Source of the DNA: Woeseia oceani
GTDB taxonomy: Bacteria; Pseudomonadota; Gammaproteobacteria; Steroidobacterales; Woeseiaceae
Assembly: GCF_001677435.1 (NCBI RefSeq)
Contig: NZ_CP016268.1
Span: 857,001 to 921,000 of the forward strand
Length of the DNA stretch: 64,000 nt
Reading direction: 5' to 3'
Shown here: one piece after another, positions 9,088 through 18,191 of the stretch
Layout of the letters: every line of letters starts with the position of its first letter
Numbering within the stretch: position 1 is the first letter of the stretch
Translations under genes and position numbers: made by a program
The notes under the pieces: generated by a model
The model's input: only the letters and a program-made list of their open reading frames with translations
Told to the model about the DNA's origin: nothing
Databases searched by the model: none

Positions 9088-11103
9088 TTACTGCAAACGC
9101 ATCTCGCCGCTGTCTCCTTGCGGATTGACCGAAGGCGCGCCGTTCGCGCCTCCCGTACCCGCCGTGATCGTGTTGTTACTGACGACCGGCGTTACACCGT
9201 CCCCTACGTCCGAATCGATGATGCCGTAGGCCCAGCCACCGCCGCCGGCGGATGAGGCTTCGTACGACAGCCGGGGTGGGGCGCCGTCGCCGCCGCGCCC
9301 GGTAATGATCGTGTTTTCTTCGATGACCGGCGCAATGTCGGAGCCTACCCAGATGCCGTAAGACGGACCGCCGGCACCGCCGCCGCCGTAACCGCCCTGA
9401 CCGCCATTACCGCCATCGCCGCCGTCGCCACCGTGGGCATTACTGCCGAAGTTGGCCGGTGCCCCAGCGCCGCCCGAGCCACCGGCACCGCCCGGTGCGC
9501 CGGTGCCACCCATGCCGCCGGTACCGCCCGTGCCGGAGGTGAGGTGATTGCGGGCGATGAGGGCGTTAACGACATCCTTGATGACAACCGCCACCGAAGC
9601 GCCACCGGGGGATCCGCCGTAGCCAAAGGCGCCGCCATCGCCGCCTTCGCCACCACCGCCACCACCACCGCCGTTGCGGCCAGCACTGGCGCCGGAACCA
9701 CCGCCACCACCGCCACCGCCACCGCCGGCCCAACCGTTGCTGCCGTTTGCGCCCCAGCCCACGTTCGGGGAACCGACCAGGCTGACGGATTCACGCCCGA
9801 TGCCGCCAGCGCCGGAACTGCCGCGAAGGCCATCGTCGCCATCGTCGCCGTCACCGCCGGGTCCTTCGGTCTGGTTATCCGTGTTGTAGTAGCCGCCATG
9901 GCCGCCGCTGCCACCGCTTGTGACGACCGGTGAAGTCCGGCCACTGCCACGTTCCCCACTTTCGCCGCCAGCGAAACTGGTACGTGCGCCGTCGCCACCA
10001 TCGCCACCGTTCCAACCGACACCGGTCTGTGCGCCGCCGGCCCCACCGTTGGCATTGGTGCCTTCCCTCGCATCCGTACCATCGGCACCGTTTTGACCAC
10101 TGCCGCCGCGGGCTACGGCGTCGTCGGCCAGCGTCCCGTCGCCGGCTTCGATGATATTGTCGAGCAAATGGACGTCGGCAAGCTGCTGCAGGGTGATGGC
10201 GAAGATTTCCACGCGCTTGTTGTTAAAGCTGCCATCCGGGCCGTGTACAACGACCGAGTTGTTCTCGATGACCACAGGCGAGTCGCCGCTTAAGAGCGCA
10301 ATGCCGTGTAGCGCAAACCCAGAGAGGTCGCTTTCGGGAGCGTCCACCTCCAGTGAAATCCCGGAAATGGTCGTTGGCGAATGGATGAATCCCAGTTGCA
10401 ACCCTGAACCATCGGAGTTGACCGGAGACGGATTGCCGACAGGATCCCGTTCCCAGTTCTGATCGTAACCACCGTAAAAGCTCTGCGCACGCAGCAACCG
10501 CGATTCATCGCGATTGGGCCACAGCGTGTAGGTTCTGTCGTCAGGCAGTGAGCGAATGTAGAAGTCGCTTGTATCGGCACTTGAGGTTACCGCGTTGAAC
10601 AGGCTGGCATAGGGGTCGTCGATGGAACCATCACCCGTGCTGGTGGCATTGCCGTCGACAAAAACGGCCGTGTCCATGTCTTCAACCACGATCACGTGAA
10701 CAGTTGCCGAATCGGACTGACCGCCGGCGGTAGCCGTGACGGTAAACACCAGCGTGTCGACGACATCCGGTGCCGTGAAGCTGGGCGTGGCGCTGTCGAA
10801 GCCGGATTGACCGCTAACGGCAACGCCGCTGTCCTGGCGCCACGAGTAGGCAATCGTGTCGCCGTCGGGGTCGCTTGCGGATGCCGATAAGGAGATCGCG
10901 CTGCCGATGTTGCCCATTGCGCGTGGCTCAGCCGTGACACTCGGCGGGTTGCCACCGCCGCCACCGCTGCCGCCGCTGTCACCACCGCCGCCACCGCCAC
11001 CACAGGCGCCAAGTGCGGCCATTACGACAGCAACCGCCATCATCCTCACGGTAGCCGGAATCCAACTACCTGCCTCCCGTGTCATTGTTCTGATTGTCTT
11101 CAC
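9088..11103 (-). CDS. Glycine-rich (PGRS-like) surface lipoprotein with Ig-like domain
   Basis: 671 residues. A signal peptide ends in a lipobox (ALGAC), followed by a glycine/serine linker (residues about 35-52) that would tether the protein to the membrane by lipidation. Residues about 55-140 form an Ig/PKD-like domain (SDPDGDTIAYSWRQDSG). Residues about 150-320 are of the parallel-beta-helix type (VIENNSVVV, LLDNIIEAG). From about 330 to 640 runs a GGxGG/GGAGG-rich tract interrupted by further beta-helix turns (VIEENTIITGRGG, VSNNTITAG). Residues near 150 (DGNATSTGDGSIDDPY) resemble the start of DUF1565/beta-helix cell-surface proteins. Function unknown; a structural surface or adhesion role is inferred. 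It is a monocistronic gene, and its GC-rich repeats create long false frames on the other strand. Confidence 0.75.
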   Translation of the reverse strand: MKTIRTMTREAGSWIPATVRMMAVAVVMAALGACGGGGGGGDSGGSGGGGGNPPSVTAEPRAMGNIGSAISLSASASDPDGDTIAYSWRQDSGVAVSGQSGFDSATPSFTAPDVVDTLVFTVTATAGGQSDSATVHVIVVEDMDTAVFVDGNATSTGDGSIDDPYASLFNAVTSSADTSDFYIRSLPDDRTYTLWPNRDESRLLRAQSFYGGYDQNWERDPVGNPSPVNSDGSGLQLGFIHSPTTISGISLEVDAPESDLSGFALHGIALLSGDSPVVIENNSVVVHGPDGSFNNKRVEIFAITLQQLADVHLLDNIIEAGDGTLADDAVARGGSGQNGADGTDAREGTNANGGAGGAQTGVGWNGGDGGDGARTSFAGGESGERGSGRTSPVVTSGGSGGHGGYYNTDNQTEGPGGDGDDGDDGLRGSSGAGGIGRESVSLVGSPNVGWGANGSNGWAGGGGGGGGGGSGASAGRNGGGGGGGGEGGDGGAFGYGGSPGGASVAVVIKDVVNALIARNHLTSGTGGTGGMGGTGAPGGAGGSGGAGAPANFGSNAHGGDGGDGGNGGQGGYGGGGAGGPSYGIWVGSDIAPVIEENTIITGRGGDGAPPRLSYEASSAGGGGWAYGIIDSDVGDGVTPVVSNNTITAGTGGANGAPSVNPQGDSGEMRLQ

Positions 11104-11258
11104 GATCCTCTCCCTGTGTATTGGTTCTGTCCCGTTAGCAGGGACGCGGGAGAAATCCGGTCACGTGGAAGAAAAAAAGAGTCGAGCCGACATTTTCCAC
11201 CCCTTCACCTTTAAGGATCGGGTTTTTGCGTCCGTACCAGATGGCGTGGAGTGGAAAA

Positions 11259-11275
11259 GGTGTCAGTTCTGTTTT
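11259..11275 (+). repeat. Short dispersed repeat, copy 2
   Basis: GGTGTCAGTTCTGTTTT, one base from the copy at 11673-11689 and two bases from the arm at 3312-3328 (minus strand). It lies about 155 bp upstream of the glycine-rich gene start. The preceding GGAAAA is shared with the 11673 copy. Confidence 0.5.
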
Positions 11276-11672
11276 CTGGCGCTAGTGTTGTCACGACGAA
11301 TCTAGCTGCTTTAGAACGCCAGGCACGACGGCGCTCAGCACCGGCAAGTCGGCTGCGTGTGTGTTGCAGGTTGCTTGTGCAGCGTCGGGTCGAAAGATAG
11401 ATTTGCATGCAAATCGCATTTGCCGAGCATGCGCTCGCGTCCGCGCTTCTTACGCGTCGGCAGGTCTTCAGGTCGCGGTGCGCTACCTGCTACATCAAAT
11501 GAATCATCAGGGAATCGGTCAGAACCCGTTCCATTCCCGGTTCTGCATCGCCAATCATTTCCAGGGTCGTCATTATGCCAACGCCGCCCTTCGCAAGCTC
11601 GCACTGCAGGAGATGGCTTTCGGCACGAACCGGGAAACTTCGGGGTGTGAGAGGAAAAAGATGTCGGAAAAA

Positions 11673-11689
11673 GGTGTCAGGTCTGTTTT
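11673..11689 (+). repeat. Short dispersed repeat, copy 3
   Basis: GGTGTCAGGTCTGTTTT in the same orientation as the copy 414 bp to the left; the pair flanks decayed coding sequence. The motif is otherwise absent from the catabolic half of the window as far as I could find by eye. Confidence 0.5.
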
Positions 11690-11877
11690 GAGCTTAGTGT
11701 ATGCGCGCGGGGATAAGATTAATGTACGGAAAAGCATTTTGCGAGATAGTCAGGGCGTCGTGGCCACTTCCTGCGGGAACCTCAGCCCCAACCACCTTAA
11801 GTTTATCCTGATCTTATTGCTACAATGGCAGCGTTGGTCTCTCGCTTTCGAGCTACATCGTACTGATGGAGAAGAAC

Positions 11878-12294
11878 ATGCGAACAAGATGCCTCACTCT
11901 GCTGCATAGCGTTCTGTTACTGCTACTGGTTTCCCCGGCGACCGCCTCTGAGCAGCCACCCGCCAATTTGTCATCGCCCGGTGAGGTTGCGTTGCAGCAG
12001 ACTCAGGATGGCAAGTATCGGTACGTGTACGCCACCACGAACGTCCGGCTTTATGTTTATGACAAGGACGCACCCGGAAAGTCGAACTGTACGGGCGGGT
12101 GCGCGCTCGCTTGGCCACCGCTTGCCGCCAATGAGGATGACCAATCCATCGGCGACTGGACCGTTATAGAGCGGGAGGGTGGTGCTAAACAATGGGCCTA
12201 CAAAGGACAGCCGGTTTACCGGTTTTACCACGATTCTGCGAATGACCCTCAAGGCTACAGGCCGGAAGATGGCTGGCATTTTTTGGAGCCATGA
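11878..12294 (+). CDS. Small secreted Lipoprotein_15 (COG4315) family protein
   Basis: About 138 residues with a cleavable signal peptide (a hydrophobic LLLLLVSPATAS stretch) and the paired motifs of the Lipoprotein_15 secreted repeat: YVYATTNVRLYVYDKD, the C-x3-C of NCTGGCALAWPPL, and a second half ending GYRPEDGWHFLEP. The ATG at 11878 is preferred over 11866 because GGAGAAG stands 5-6 nt before it. Members are periplasmic or secreted, of unsettled function, and often near cytochrome or envelope genes. No lipobox cysteine is seen here, so it is probably soluble in the periplasm. It stands alone between debris and the HipA-like gene. Confidence 0.75.
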   Translation: MRTRCLTLLHSVLLLLLVSPATASEQPPANLSSPGEVALQQTQDGKYRYVYATTNVRLYVYDKDAPGKSNCTGGCALAWPPLAANEDDQSIGDWTVIEREGGAKQWAYKGQPVYRFYHDSANDPQGYRPEDGWHFLEP

Positions 12295-12439
12295 TTCTTG
12301 GGCGCAAGCGGAGCATAGCTTCAGAGACGGTGTCGCAAACCGGATGATCGCAAAGAAACTGCTGACTCTATGAGGTGCATTTGCGACCGACAGGCCTTTG
12401 ATCTAGAGAGTGAAAGTTCGTTCGACCGCACAGTTATTT

Positions 12440-13684
12440 CTACAACCTCGCGACGTGCTGTTTGACTATCATTCGCATGTCATCGCTTAACGTCAGCTCG
12501 GCGGCACGTCGCCAGAAATCGCTTGCCAGCACGGTTGCCTCGTCCCATACATCGAGCGTATTAACGGCGGGCACGGCTTCGTCGACAAGCGTCATTCGCA
12601 GGTGGCCACTTGCAGGTGGTGCATACGCCATTGGCAGTTGATCGTAGGCGGGCGCGACTTCATAGCCATGATCGCTCGGAAAGAGCGAGACGTTATACAA
12701 ATGCCGGTCAGTGTTGGCTATCTGTGCACCGAACGCATCCAGCAGTGCGATTCGCCGGAATCCAGCTTCATTGAGTTCCTTGCTTTGCAGCATCTCGTAG
12801 GCGGCATCGGCCCATGATGCATTGGCGCGACCGGATGCCGCAGTCAATGTCAGGACGGCACGCCGCCCCTGTTCGGCCACCCGGTCAAATCGAGTGATAA
12901 CCAGGAATCGCATTCCATCAGCATCTTTCAGCTGGGATTCTGCGGCATCAATGCCTGCGTCCGCCAATGTTTGTAACGCCACGTGTTCCAGTGCAAGCAG
13001 GTCTTGCCAGCGTCTTGCGTTGTCAGTTGCATTCGTCGCAAATTTTACGATCCGGTGTTGGCCATCCAGTAGTGCGGTGAATTTTGGTTGTTCGCCACCG
13101 GCAGATGAGCCGATATGCTCGCCAGCAAGTGCCGCCATGGCGCGAGCCGGAAAGTCCTTTTCGGCTGTCTCGTTGGCTCGCAACTGTTGATACCGGTCGA
13201 ACGATTCCCGGCCAACTACAAGGTTGCCCGGGAGATCTTCACCGCGTTGGCTTATCGCTCGCAGAACGTGGTTATCGGACCAGTCGCGCACATCGTTCGG
13301 TAACCCGAGTTCAGCGTGCCGACGAACGAACGACCGACCCAGGAATCCGCGCGGCGCGATATCGTGCATCTCGGGGGGCAGGCCATCGACGATCGTCTCG
13401 TCAGGCAACCAGACGGACTCGTCGGCTTCGAGCGTCATGAGCGTACCAGCTGGCGCGATCCTGCCCGCCGAATCAACCCGGAAAACCGGAAATTCATCAG
13501 ATGAGAGTCCGGCCAACGTTCGCCGGGCCGCGTAGCGCGTCGCCCGGGCCCGGCCAAGCCGGAGCACTCGGTGAGCGTCTTTCTCGTAGGCCCTTTTCAG
13601 GGCGACGCGTTGACCCGCAAAACTGTCGAGCAGCTCGCTCGATTTGCGTGATCCGGCCAGCAGGAGCGGTATCAGGTTTGGCAT
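12440..13684 (-). CDS. yjjJ: HipA-family Ser/Thr kinase, YjjJ-like, with N-terminal HTH
   Basis: 414 residues. The N-terminus (about 1-60) is a small winged-helix-like DNA-binding domain, as in YjjJ. The rest is a HipA kinase: GGEQPKF in the HipA_N/C junction region, the catalytic segment IANTDRHLYNVSL (HxxN-type loop) and the metal-binding DQLP region (VAPAYDQLPMAY). HipA kinases phosphorylate translation factors or tRNA synthetases and slow growth. No separate HipB antitoxin gene lies on either side, so the fused HTH may take that place. A 12-bp perfect palindrome lies between the start codon and the likely promoter, suggesting autorepression. Substrate unknown. Confidence 0.8.
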   Translation of the reverse strand: MPNLIPLLLAGSRKSSELLDSFAGQRVALKRAYEKDAHRVLRLGRARATRYAARRTLAGLSSDEFPVFRVDSAGRIAPAGTLMTLEADESVWLPDETIVDGLPPEMHDIAPRGFLGRSFVRRHAELGLPNDVRDWSDNHVLRAISQRGEDLPGNLVVGRESFDRYQQLRANETAEKDFPARAMAALAGEHIGSSAGGEQPKFTALLDGQHRIVKFATNATDNARRWQDLLALEHVALQTLADAGIDAAESQLKDADGMRFLVITRFDRVAEQGRRAVLTLTAASGRANASWADAAYEMLQSKELNEAGFRRIALLDAFGAQIANTDRHLYNVSLFPSDHGYEVAPAYDQLPMAYAPPASGHLRMTLVDEAVPAVNTLDVWDEATVLASDFWRRAAELTLSDDMRMIVKQHVARL

Positions 13685-13984
13685 GGTGTAACGATTAATT
13701 AATCTATAAGTAACTGTACTATTAGACTATTTACCAAGTATGTCAACGATTTATGTAACGAGTTATTGCAATAAATTACCAAGCCGACTCTATCGTCGAC
13801 CCTATAACTTCCGAGGATAACGTCGTCTCTCGCTGCCATGTCCTCAGGTCATCTCGGTCAAACGAGCCCAAGAATCGTGGCTCTAGGTTCTGGCCTATAC
13901 CGGCATAAGCTTTACTGACGCCTCGAAGCACGCTTCCCACTTGGCGTGCCGGCTACTCCGGGATCACGCCATCCGGCCGTCAGA
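13685..13984. other. AT-rich gap upstream of the yjjJ-like gene
   Basis: About 300 bp, clearly AT-richer than its surroundings for the first 100 bp (promoter zone), then neutral. Apart from the palindrome at 13693-13704 I see nothing definite. The TonB-receptor gene ends at its right border. Confidence 0.5.
13693..13704. promoter_or_regulatory. Palindrome GATTAATTAATC upstream of the yjjJ-like gene
   Basis: A perfect 12-bp palindrome 9 bp upstream of the ATG at 13684, next to a possible -10 (TATAGA on the minus strand). Position and symmetry suit an operator for the gene's own HTH domain; that use is inference. Confidence 0.4.
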
Positions 13985-16183
13985 TCAAAACACCGTCTGA
14001 ACCGTCAGTATCAGGCGGCGGAAGCGGCTGCTGCAGGAGTCCTCGATCAACCGGAGCGCACCTTCCATCGTCGTGCCATTGAAGCGCTGGCGCTCCCGGC
14101 AACGGAAGTCGTCCAGCGTGTCGTTCGACTCCAGGCGAAAGGTGACGTCGTCGAAAAATACCTTGGAGACGAAAAGGTTGAGGTAAGGCGCATTGTCGTT
14201 GCGCGTGATCGTGGCGACGTCGATCTCGTAGTAACCGCCGTCAAAGGGGTAGTGGTATTCCATGCCATAGCTCAGTCCCAGGCCCGGAACATCGTGACGG
14301 AATTCGAAATCGGCCTGACCGCGGCCGTCGATGCGTTGCTCGGTACCGAGGAACGGATCGGTCGCATTGGAATCGCTCAAGGCGACTTCCAGCGAGGCAA
14401 TGGCATCGGGCAAATTCCAGTAGCCGAGGCGAGTGCTGGCGTTGATGGTCATGCCGCGGCGCTCGGCCCGCCCGATGTTACCGACCGCGGACAGGGGTAT
14501 GCCGGGATCGGTAGTGGCATTGATCCTGCCGATGAAATCTTCAATGTCGGCATGGAACAGGCTGACGCTGAACACGGCCGCGTCTTCGGGCAGGCGGTAC
14601 TCGGCCTCCACCGAGTAGTTCCATTCCTTTTCCGGCACGAGCTCCGGGTTTCCGGCATCGGCGTTGCGGTCGCGATCGTCTTCGTTAGCGGTCGCGGCGA
14701 AGTTGGCGAAGCTGAGCTGGGACACATTGCGGCGAACGGACGCACGTAACTGGAAGTTGTCGGTGATGTTGAACCGGTAGTCCACGGCCGGACGCAGAAA
14801 ATCGAAATCACGGACTTGTCGCACAGCGCCGCTCTGGGATATTTCCGATGTCTCGTACACGAGACTGCTTTCCAGGTTCATGCGCTCGTTCAGTGTCCAG
14901 TTGTGAAAGGCAAAACCCTCGTAGCGGATCTCTTTCACTTCGGTGCCCGGATTGTTCAGCGCCGGTATCGGCGGCAGGCCACCGAAACGGTCCGACGGTG
15001 GCTCGGTTCCCCCGGCGCTGCCTATGAACAGGCTGGAGTCGAGTCGTGTATCGGCGCGCTCCAGCCCGAAGCGAAGGCTCTGGTCATCCGCCAATGCAAA
15101 GCTGTAGTTGCCCTGAACAATGCGTTCGGTCGTGGCTTCGTTGGATTCGATAAACAGGTTCTTGCTTAGCTCTGCTGTGGGGTTTGCCGGCGGCGACGCG
15201 AAACGTTCCCGCACGCTGTCGCTCACATCTTCGTTGGCGATAAACAGAAACTGGAGGCGGGAGTTGTTCGCAAATCGGTACTCATAGTCACCGCCGACTT
15301 CCCAATTCTTCTCCGTGTTGTCGATGAGTTCCTCCTCAACACGGGTGAAGGTCTCGCTGTTCACGACATCGACGAAGTCACGGTGGATCGGCCGCGGATA
15401 GCTGTTGTCGCTAATCTGTGTGTTGAGCTGCATGCGGTGCGGTCCGCTGTTGTAGCTCATGTTGTTGGAGAACCGGAAATTGTCCTGATCGCGTATGTTG
15501 GTCTCGAACAATGTGCCGATGACGTCGCCGTCCGGCGCGAACCGGGTCTCGCGGGTCTCCCGGTTTTCGAAATTCGGGTTTGCCTCCAGATTGAACAGCG
15601 CCTGCAGCTTGCCAAGTTGGCGACTGAGGGAAACGGAGGCCCCGGCCTCAAAGGTGTCGTCGTGGTTCAGGCGCAGTATCAACTCCGCCTGGGTGCTGGA
15701 GCGCGAGGCGGAATCGCTGAGCACGATGTTGACCACCTGGTTCGCGCCGCGCACGTCCAGATCTCCGGACGTGTCGCGAATGATTTCGATGCGCTCAACG
15801 TCGCCAGCGCTGATGCGGCCGAGCAGATCGCTTGGCGAGTTCTCTTTGCCCGCGATACGCTGGCCGTTGATCAGCACGTTGCCGCCAGTACCAAGGCCCC
15901 GGTCATCGCTGTCATCCGAGCCATCAAGCGACAGGCCGGGAATGCGATCGAGCATGTCGTTGGCCGTGACGGGATTGTAGGGCGCGAAGAACTGTGCCTG
16001 GTAGACAACCGTGGAATTGCCTCCCCGTTCCGTCGTGCTGAATTCTGATTTATTGATCCCCGATACATTCGCACTCAGGGGCGCCTGCTGTGATTCAGCA
16101 ACAGCGGTCGATGTAATCAGGAGCAAGGCACTCAAGGTCCGGTTCTGCTGAAAGCGAGTCATGATGATCGGCAAGTTTCTCAT
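13985..16183 (-). CDS. TonB-dependent outer-membrane receptor
   Basis: About 732 residues from ATG 16183 (a further in-frame ATG lies at 16162). A signal peptide (LSALLLITSTAVAES) is followed by the plug domain (ANDMLDRIPGLSL, VLINGQRIAGK, VERIEIIRDTSG, VVNIVLSD) and a 22-strand-type beta-barrel ending in an aromatic residue (…LTVQTVF), the signal for outer-membrane insertion. It belongs to the same short-plug subgroup as the receptor at 27713-29992: both share the LINGxRxxGK segment. Unlike that one it has no TAACGTTA-type site upstream, so it is probably outside the regulon. It is monocistronic and its substrate is unknown. Confidence 0.88.
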   Translation of the reverse strand: MRNLPIIMTRFQQNRTLSALLLITSTAVAESQQAPLSANVSGINKSEFSTTERGGNSTVVYQAQFFAPYNPVTANDMLDRIPGLSLDGSDDSDDRGLGTGGNVLINGQRIAGKENSPSDLLGRISAGDVERIEIIRDTSGDLDVRGANQVVNIVLSDSASRSSTQAELILRLNHDDTFEAGASVSLSRQLGKLQALFNLEANPNFENRETRETRFAPDGDVIGTLFETNIRDQDNFRFSNNMSYNSGPHRMQLNTQISDNSYPRPIHRDFVDVVNSETFTRVEEELIDNTEKNWEVGGDYEYRFANNSRLQFLFIANEDVSDSVRERFASPPANPTAELSKNLFIESNEATTERIVQGNYSFALADDQSLRFGLERADTRLDSSLFIGSAGGTEPPSDRFGGLPPIPALNNPGTEVKEIRYEGFAFHNWTLNERMNLESSLVYETSEISQSGAVRQVRDFDFLRPAVDYRFNITDNFQLRASVRRNVSQLSFANFAATANEDDRDRNADAGNPELVPEKEWNYSVEAEYRLPEDAAVFSVSLFHADIEDFIGRINATTDPGIPLSAVGNIGRAERRGMTINASTRLGYWNLPDAIASLEVALSDSNATDPFLGTEQRIDGRGQADFEFRHDVPGLGLSYGMEYHYPFDGGYYEIDVATITRNDNAPYLNLFVSKVFFDDVTFRLESNDTLDDFRCRERQRFNGTTMEGALRLIEDSCSSRFRRLILTVQTVF

Positions 16184-16379
16184 TATTGTCCGTAGCTTGA
16201 TTTCCGGGAGGTGGCGAGCGTTGCCAACCCGGAGCGTCAGGTTGTGCCGGTGAAAGTGTATAGAATTTGCACGGCCGGTCACACCGACAGTCAGCACGCC
16301 GTTCAACGGGATAAGCGGAATACGCTTCTATGCAGACGGGTTAAGTCTTTTCCCGCGTCCGGCAATGCAACTAGGCAAA
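16184..16379. other. Upstream region of the TonB receptor gene
   Basis: About 195 bp between the receptor start and the decayed ndh gene. It must hold the receptor promoter, but no clear -35/-10 pair or operator stands out. Confidence 0.4.
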
Positions 16380-17285
16380 TCACTCATCACTCACTATCAG
16401 TCGCGCTCCGCGATCGAACGTCAGATACGACCATAGCCACTGGATGGCGAAAGTGTGCCTGCTGCGATTGTTGACCAGAAAGTAGATGTGCACGATGCCC
16501 CAGAACCGCTACGACAGCCAGCCTTTGAATCGCACACGGCCGAGGTCAACGACTGCTTTGCGCCGACCAATGGTCGCGAGCTGACCGACATCTCGATAGC
16601 GGAATTCGTCCGGTTTCCCGCGTAAGCGTGCCGCAATGATCCGGCCGACGAACTTGCCCTGTTGCTTTGCAATCGTGGCGACACCGGGGAGCGGGTTTCC
16701 ATCGGCACCGACGAATGTTGCGGTGTCTCCCACTACGAACACCTGAGGCAACCCTTCGATTTGCTACTTGCGATCAACAATGACGCGATCGTTGCGGTCT
16801 TTGTGAGCTTGCAGCCAGTTCGCGGCGGGCGAGGCCGCGACACCGGCGGCCCAGATTATCGTTGTCGCGGGTATGTTCCCGTCCTTCACCTGCACGCCGT
16901 CTGCAGAGCACTGCGTTACTGCGTCACCGAGCCTGATGTCTACGCCGAGTTTCTCCAGAGCGTTCCGCGCGTACTCAGGCATTGCTGGCGTAAACGATGA
17001 CAGCAATCTTGGTCCTGCTTCAATGAGCAACACGCGCGCCGTTCGCGGATCGATGCGCCGGAAACCCTTTGACAGAGCCTTACGTGCAACCTCGGAGATT
17101 GCCCCCGCCATTTCGACACCGGTCGGGCCACCGCCCACTACAACAAAAGTCAGCAATCGCTCGCGTACCTTCCTGTCGGTCTCAATTTCTGCGCGTTCAA
17201 ACGCCATCAGTACGCGCCGGCGTACGTCCGTCGCATCATTGATGCTTTTCAGGCCGGCGGTGCACAACGGGTGATCGTGACTCTG
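16380..17285 (-). pseudogene. ndh: Decayed type II NADH dehydrogenase (ndh), N-terminally truncated with two amber stops
   Basis: The minus strand encodes the NAD-binding and C-terminal parts of a type II NADH:quinone oxidoreductase. Visible parts are the glycine motif VVVGGGPTGVEMAGAI, TIIWAAGV, the FAD-contact VFVVGDTATF, LATIGRRKAVVDLG and the C-terminal membrane-anchor signature (IVHIYFLVNN, then SYLTFDRGARLI). Homology starts only near GLKSINDA, so the FAD-binding N-terminus is gone. The frame is interrupted by TAG 16766-16764 and TAG 16511-16509 yet continues in the same frame to TGA at 16382-16380, so both breaks look like single-base changes (the second probably from the TGG of a conserved Trp). 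The lost 5' end abuts the lost 5' end of the next pseudogene. Non-functional. Confidence 0.85.
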
Positions 17286-17877
17286 GACGGCGTACCCGGG
17301 CTGCTGGCGACTGGCTCAGTGACCGCCCCGGTATACGGGCGTGTGCCGGGAGGTATTTCTGATTTGCCGGGTGGTGTTTACGTTTCCACCTTCGCGGGTG
17401 GTGCGCGGGCACGGTTCTCGTTCAGTAATTCAATGCCCTGCGACGGAATCAACGGCAGTCAATCCAGTGATAGCTTTTCGGCCACCGGATCCATCATCGA
17501 CAGTTGTGTGGTGGAAGCCGATGACCTGGATTTTGGCGCTCATACGCGACTCAATGCCTCGGTCGATGCAAGCAGCCAGATTCGATTGCAGTGCAGCTAC
17601 AGCCTACTCAGTGTCGCTTGGCGCGGGTGGCGGCGGGGATCCCGGCGCACGACGAATGCTGCACGGAAGCATTCCGAGCGAACAGATTTGCTATCGGTTG
17701 TACAACGACCCCGCGCGTAGCCAGGTATGGGGCGACGGCTCGGGCAGCACGACGACAGTAGGTGGCACCGGCACCGGTGCACTGCAATCGCTCAGCGTCT
17801 ACGGTCGAATTCCGCTGCAAGCGACACCCCGACCTGGCAAGTATGACGACACGGTAATCGTCACAATCAGTTATTAA
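17271..17877 (+). pseudogene. Decayed spore-coat-U (SCPU) domain protein, truncated and frameshifted
   Basis: The left part reads …APVYGRVPGGISDLPGG…, the end of one SCPU domain. The start of another follows (ATGSIIDSCVVEADDLDFG). Near 17595-17605 the frame changes and continues as AYSVSLGAG…ICYRLYNDPARSQVWGDG…LSVYGRIPLQ…DDTVIVTISY, which is the canonical second half of the domain. SCPU proteins are secreted fibre-forming pilus-like subunits of chaperone-usher systems. No start codon, signal peptide or usher gene is present, so this is a relic. Its 5' edge coincides with the truncated end of the ndh relic. Confidence 0.8.
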
Positions 17878-18115
17878 TAGTTAATGAGGCGGTTTATTGT
17901 CTGGCAGCCGATTGGGATGCGTCAGCGCCGTCGCACTAGCTGGGAACGTAGTGATCGAACGGGTGGCGGCCTTGCGGTTTCCGTCGCTGCAGTGAGCCCG
18001 CCACGCACAAGTTGCTGACGAGGCGCGTTGTCGTCCGGCAGTGCATTCGTCGTCAGCGCGGGATGATCAGAATCTCTTGAAGTCTTCACAGACTTTCTCC
18101 TGTCAGGTCGTCGCG
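17878..18115. other. Intergenic region before the regulon
   Basis: About 240 bp of non-coding sequence between the SCPU relic and the first regulon promoter. No gene, repeat or hairpin that I can support. Confidence 0.4.
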
Positions 18116-18146
18116 TTGACAAACTGTAACGTTAAAGGCATATTTT
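18116..18146 (+). promoter_or_regulatory. Promoter with TAACGTTA operator in its spacer
   Basis: A TTGACA -35 (18116-18121) is followed by the operator TGTAACGTTAAAGG with its palindromic core TAACGTTA at 18127-18134, then an A/T-rich -10 zone (CATATTTT, 18139-18146). An operator inside the spacer would block polymerase when the LacI-type repressor is bound. The arrangement is nearly identical to that at 54342-54370. Confidence 0.75.
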
Positions 18147-18191
18147 GTTCATTCATACAAAATGATCAAGAACCGATTCAGGAGTGCCAAA

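Larger units (their letters stand above)
11104..11877. other. 770-bp gap with two repeat copies and coding debris
   Basis: No intact gene. Two same-orientation copies of a GGTGTCAG(G/T)TCTGTTTT motif (11259-11275 and 11673-11689) bracket about 400 bp. On the minus strand that interval can be read as a broken frame with TGNGTGSDRF and a basic end (RKKRGRER), faintly like the C-terminus of a REP-associated tyrosine transposase. I treat this as possible transposon debris only. Confidence 0.35.

Noticed and set aside
9345-10100. Long open frames on both strands within the glycine-rich gene
   Set aside because: They are by-products of GGC/GCC repeats; Ala/Val- or Thr/Ala-rich translations without signal, start site or family resemblance.
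9180-10110. CRISPR-like repetition
   Set aside because: The repeats are irregular codon-level glycine repeats inside a coding frame, with no constant spacer length.
13946-14749. 267-codon plus-strand frame opposite the TonB receptor
   Set aside because: Antisense shadow of a well-supported receptor gene; no ribosome site and no known family.
16509-16766. Possible amber recoding (pyrrolysine-like) in ndh because both breaks are TAG
   Set aside because: The gene also lacks its N-terminus and adjoins another relic; simple point-mutation decay explains it and no Pyl machinery is in view.
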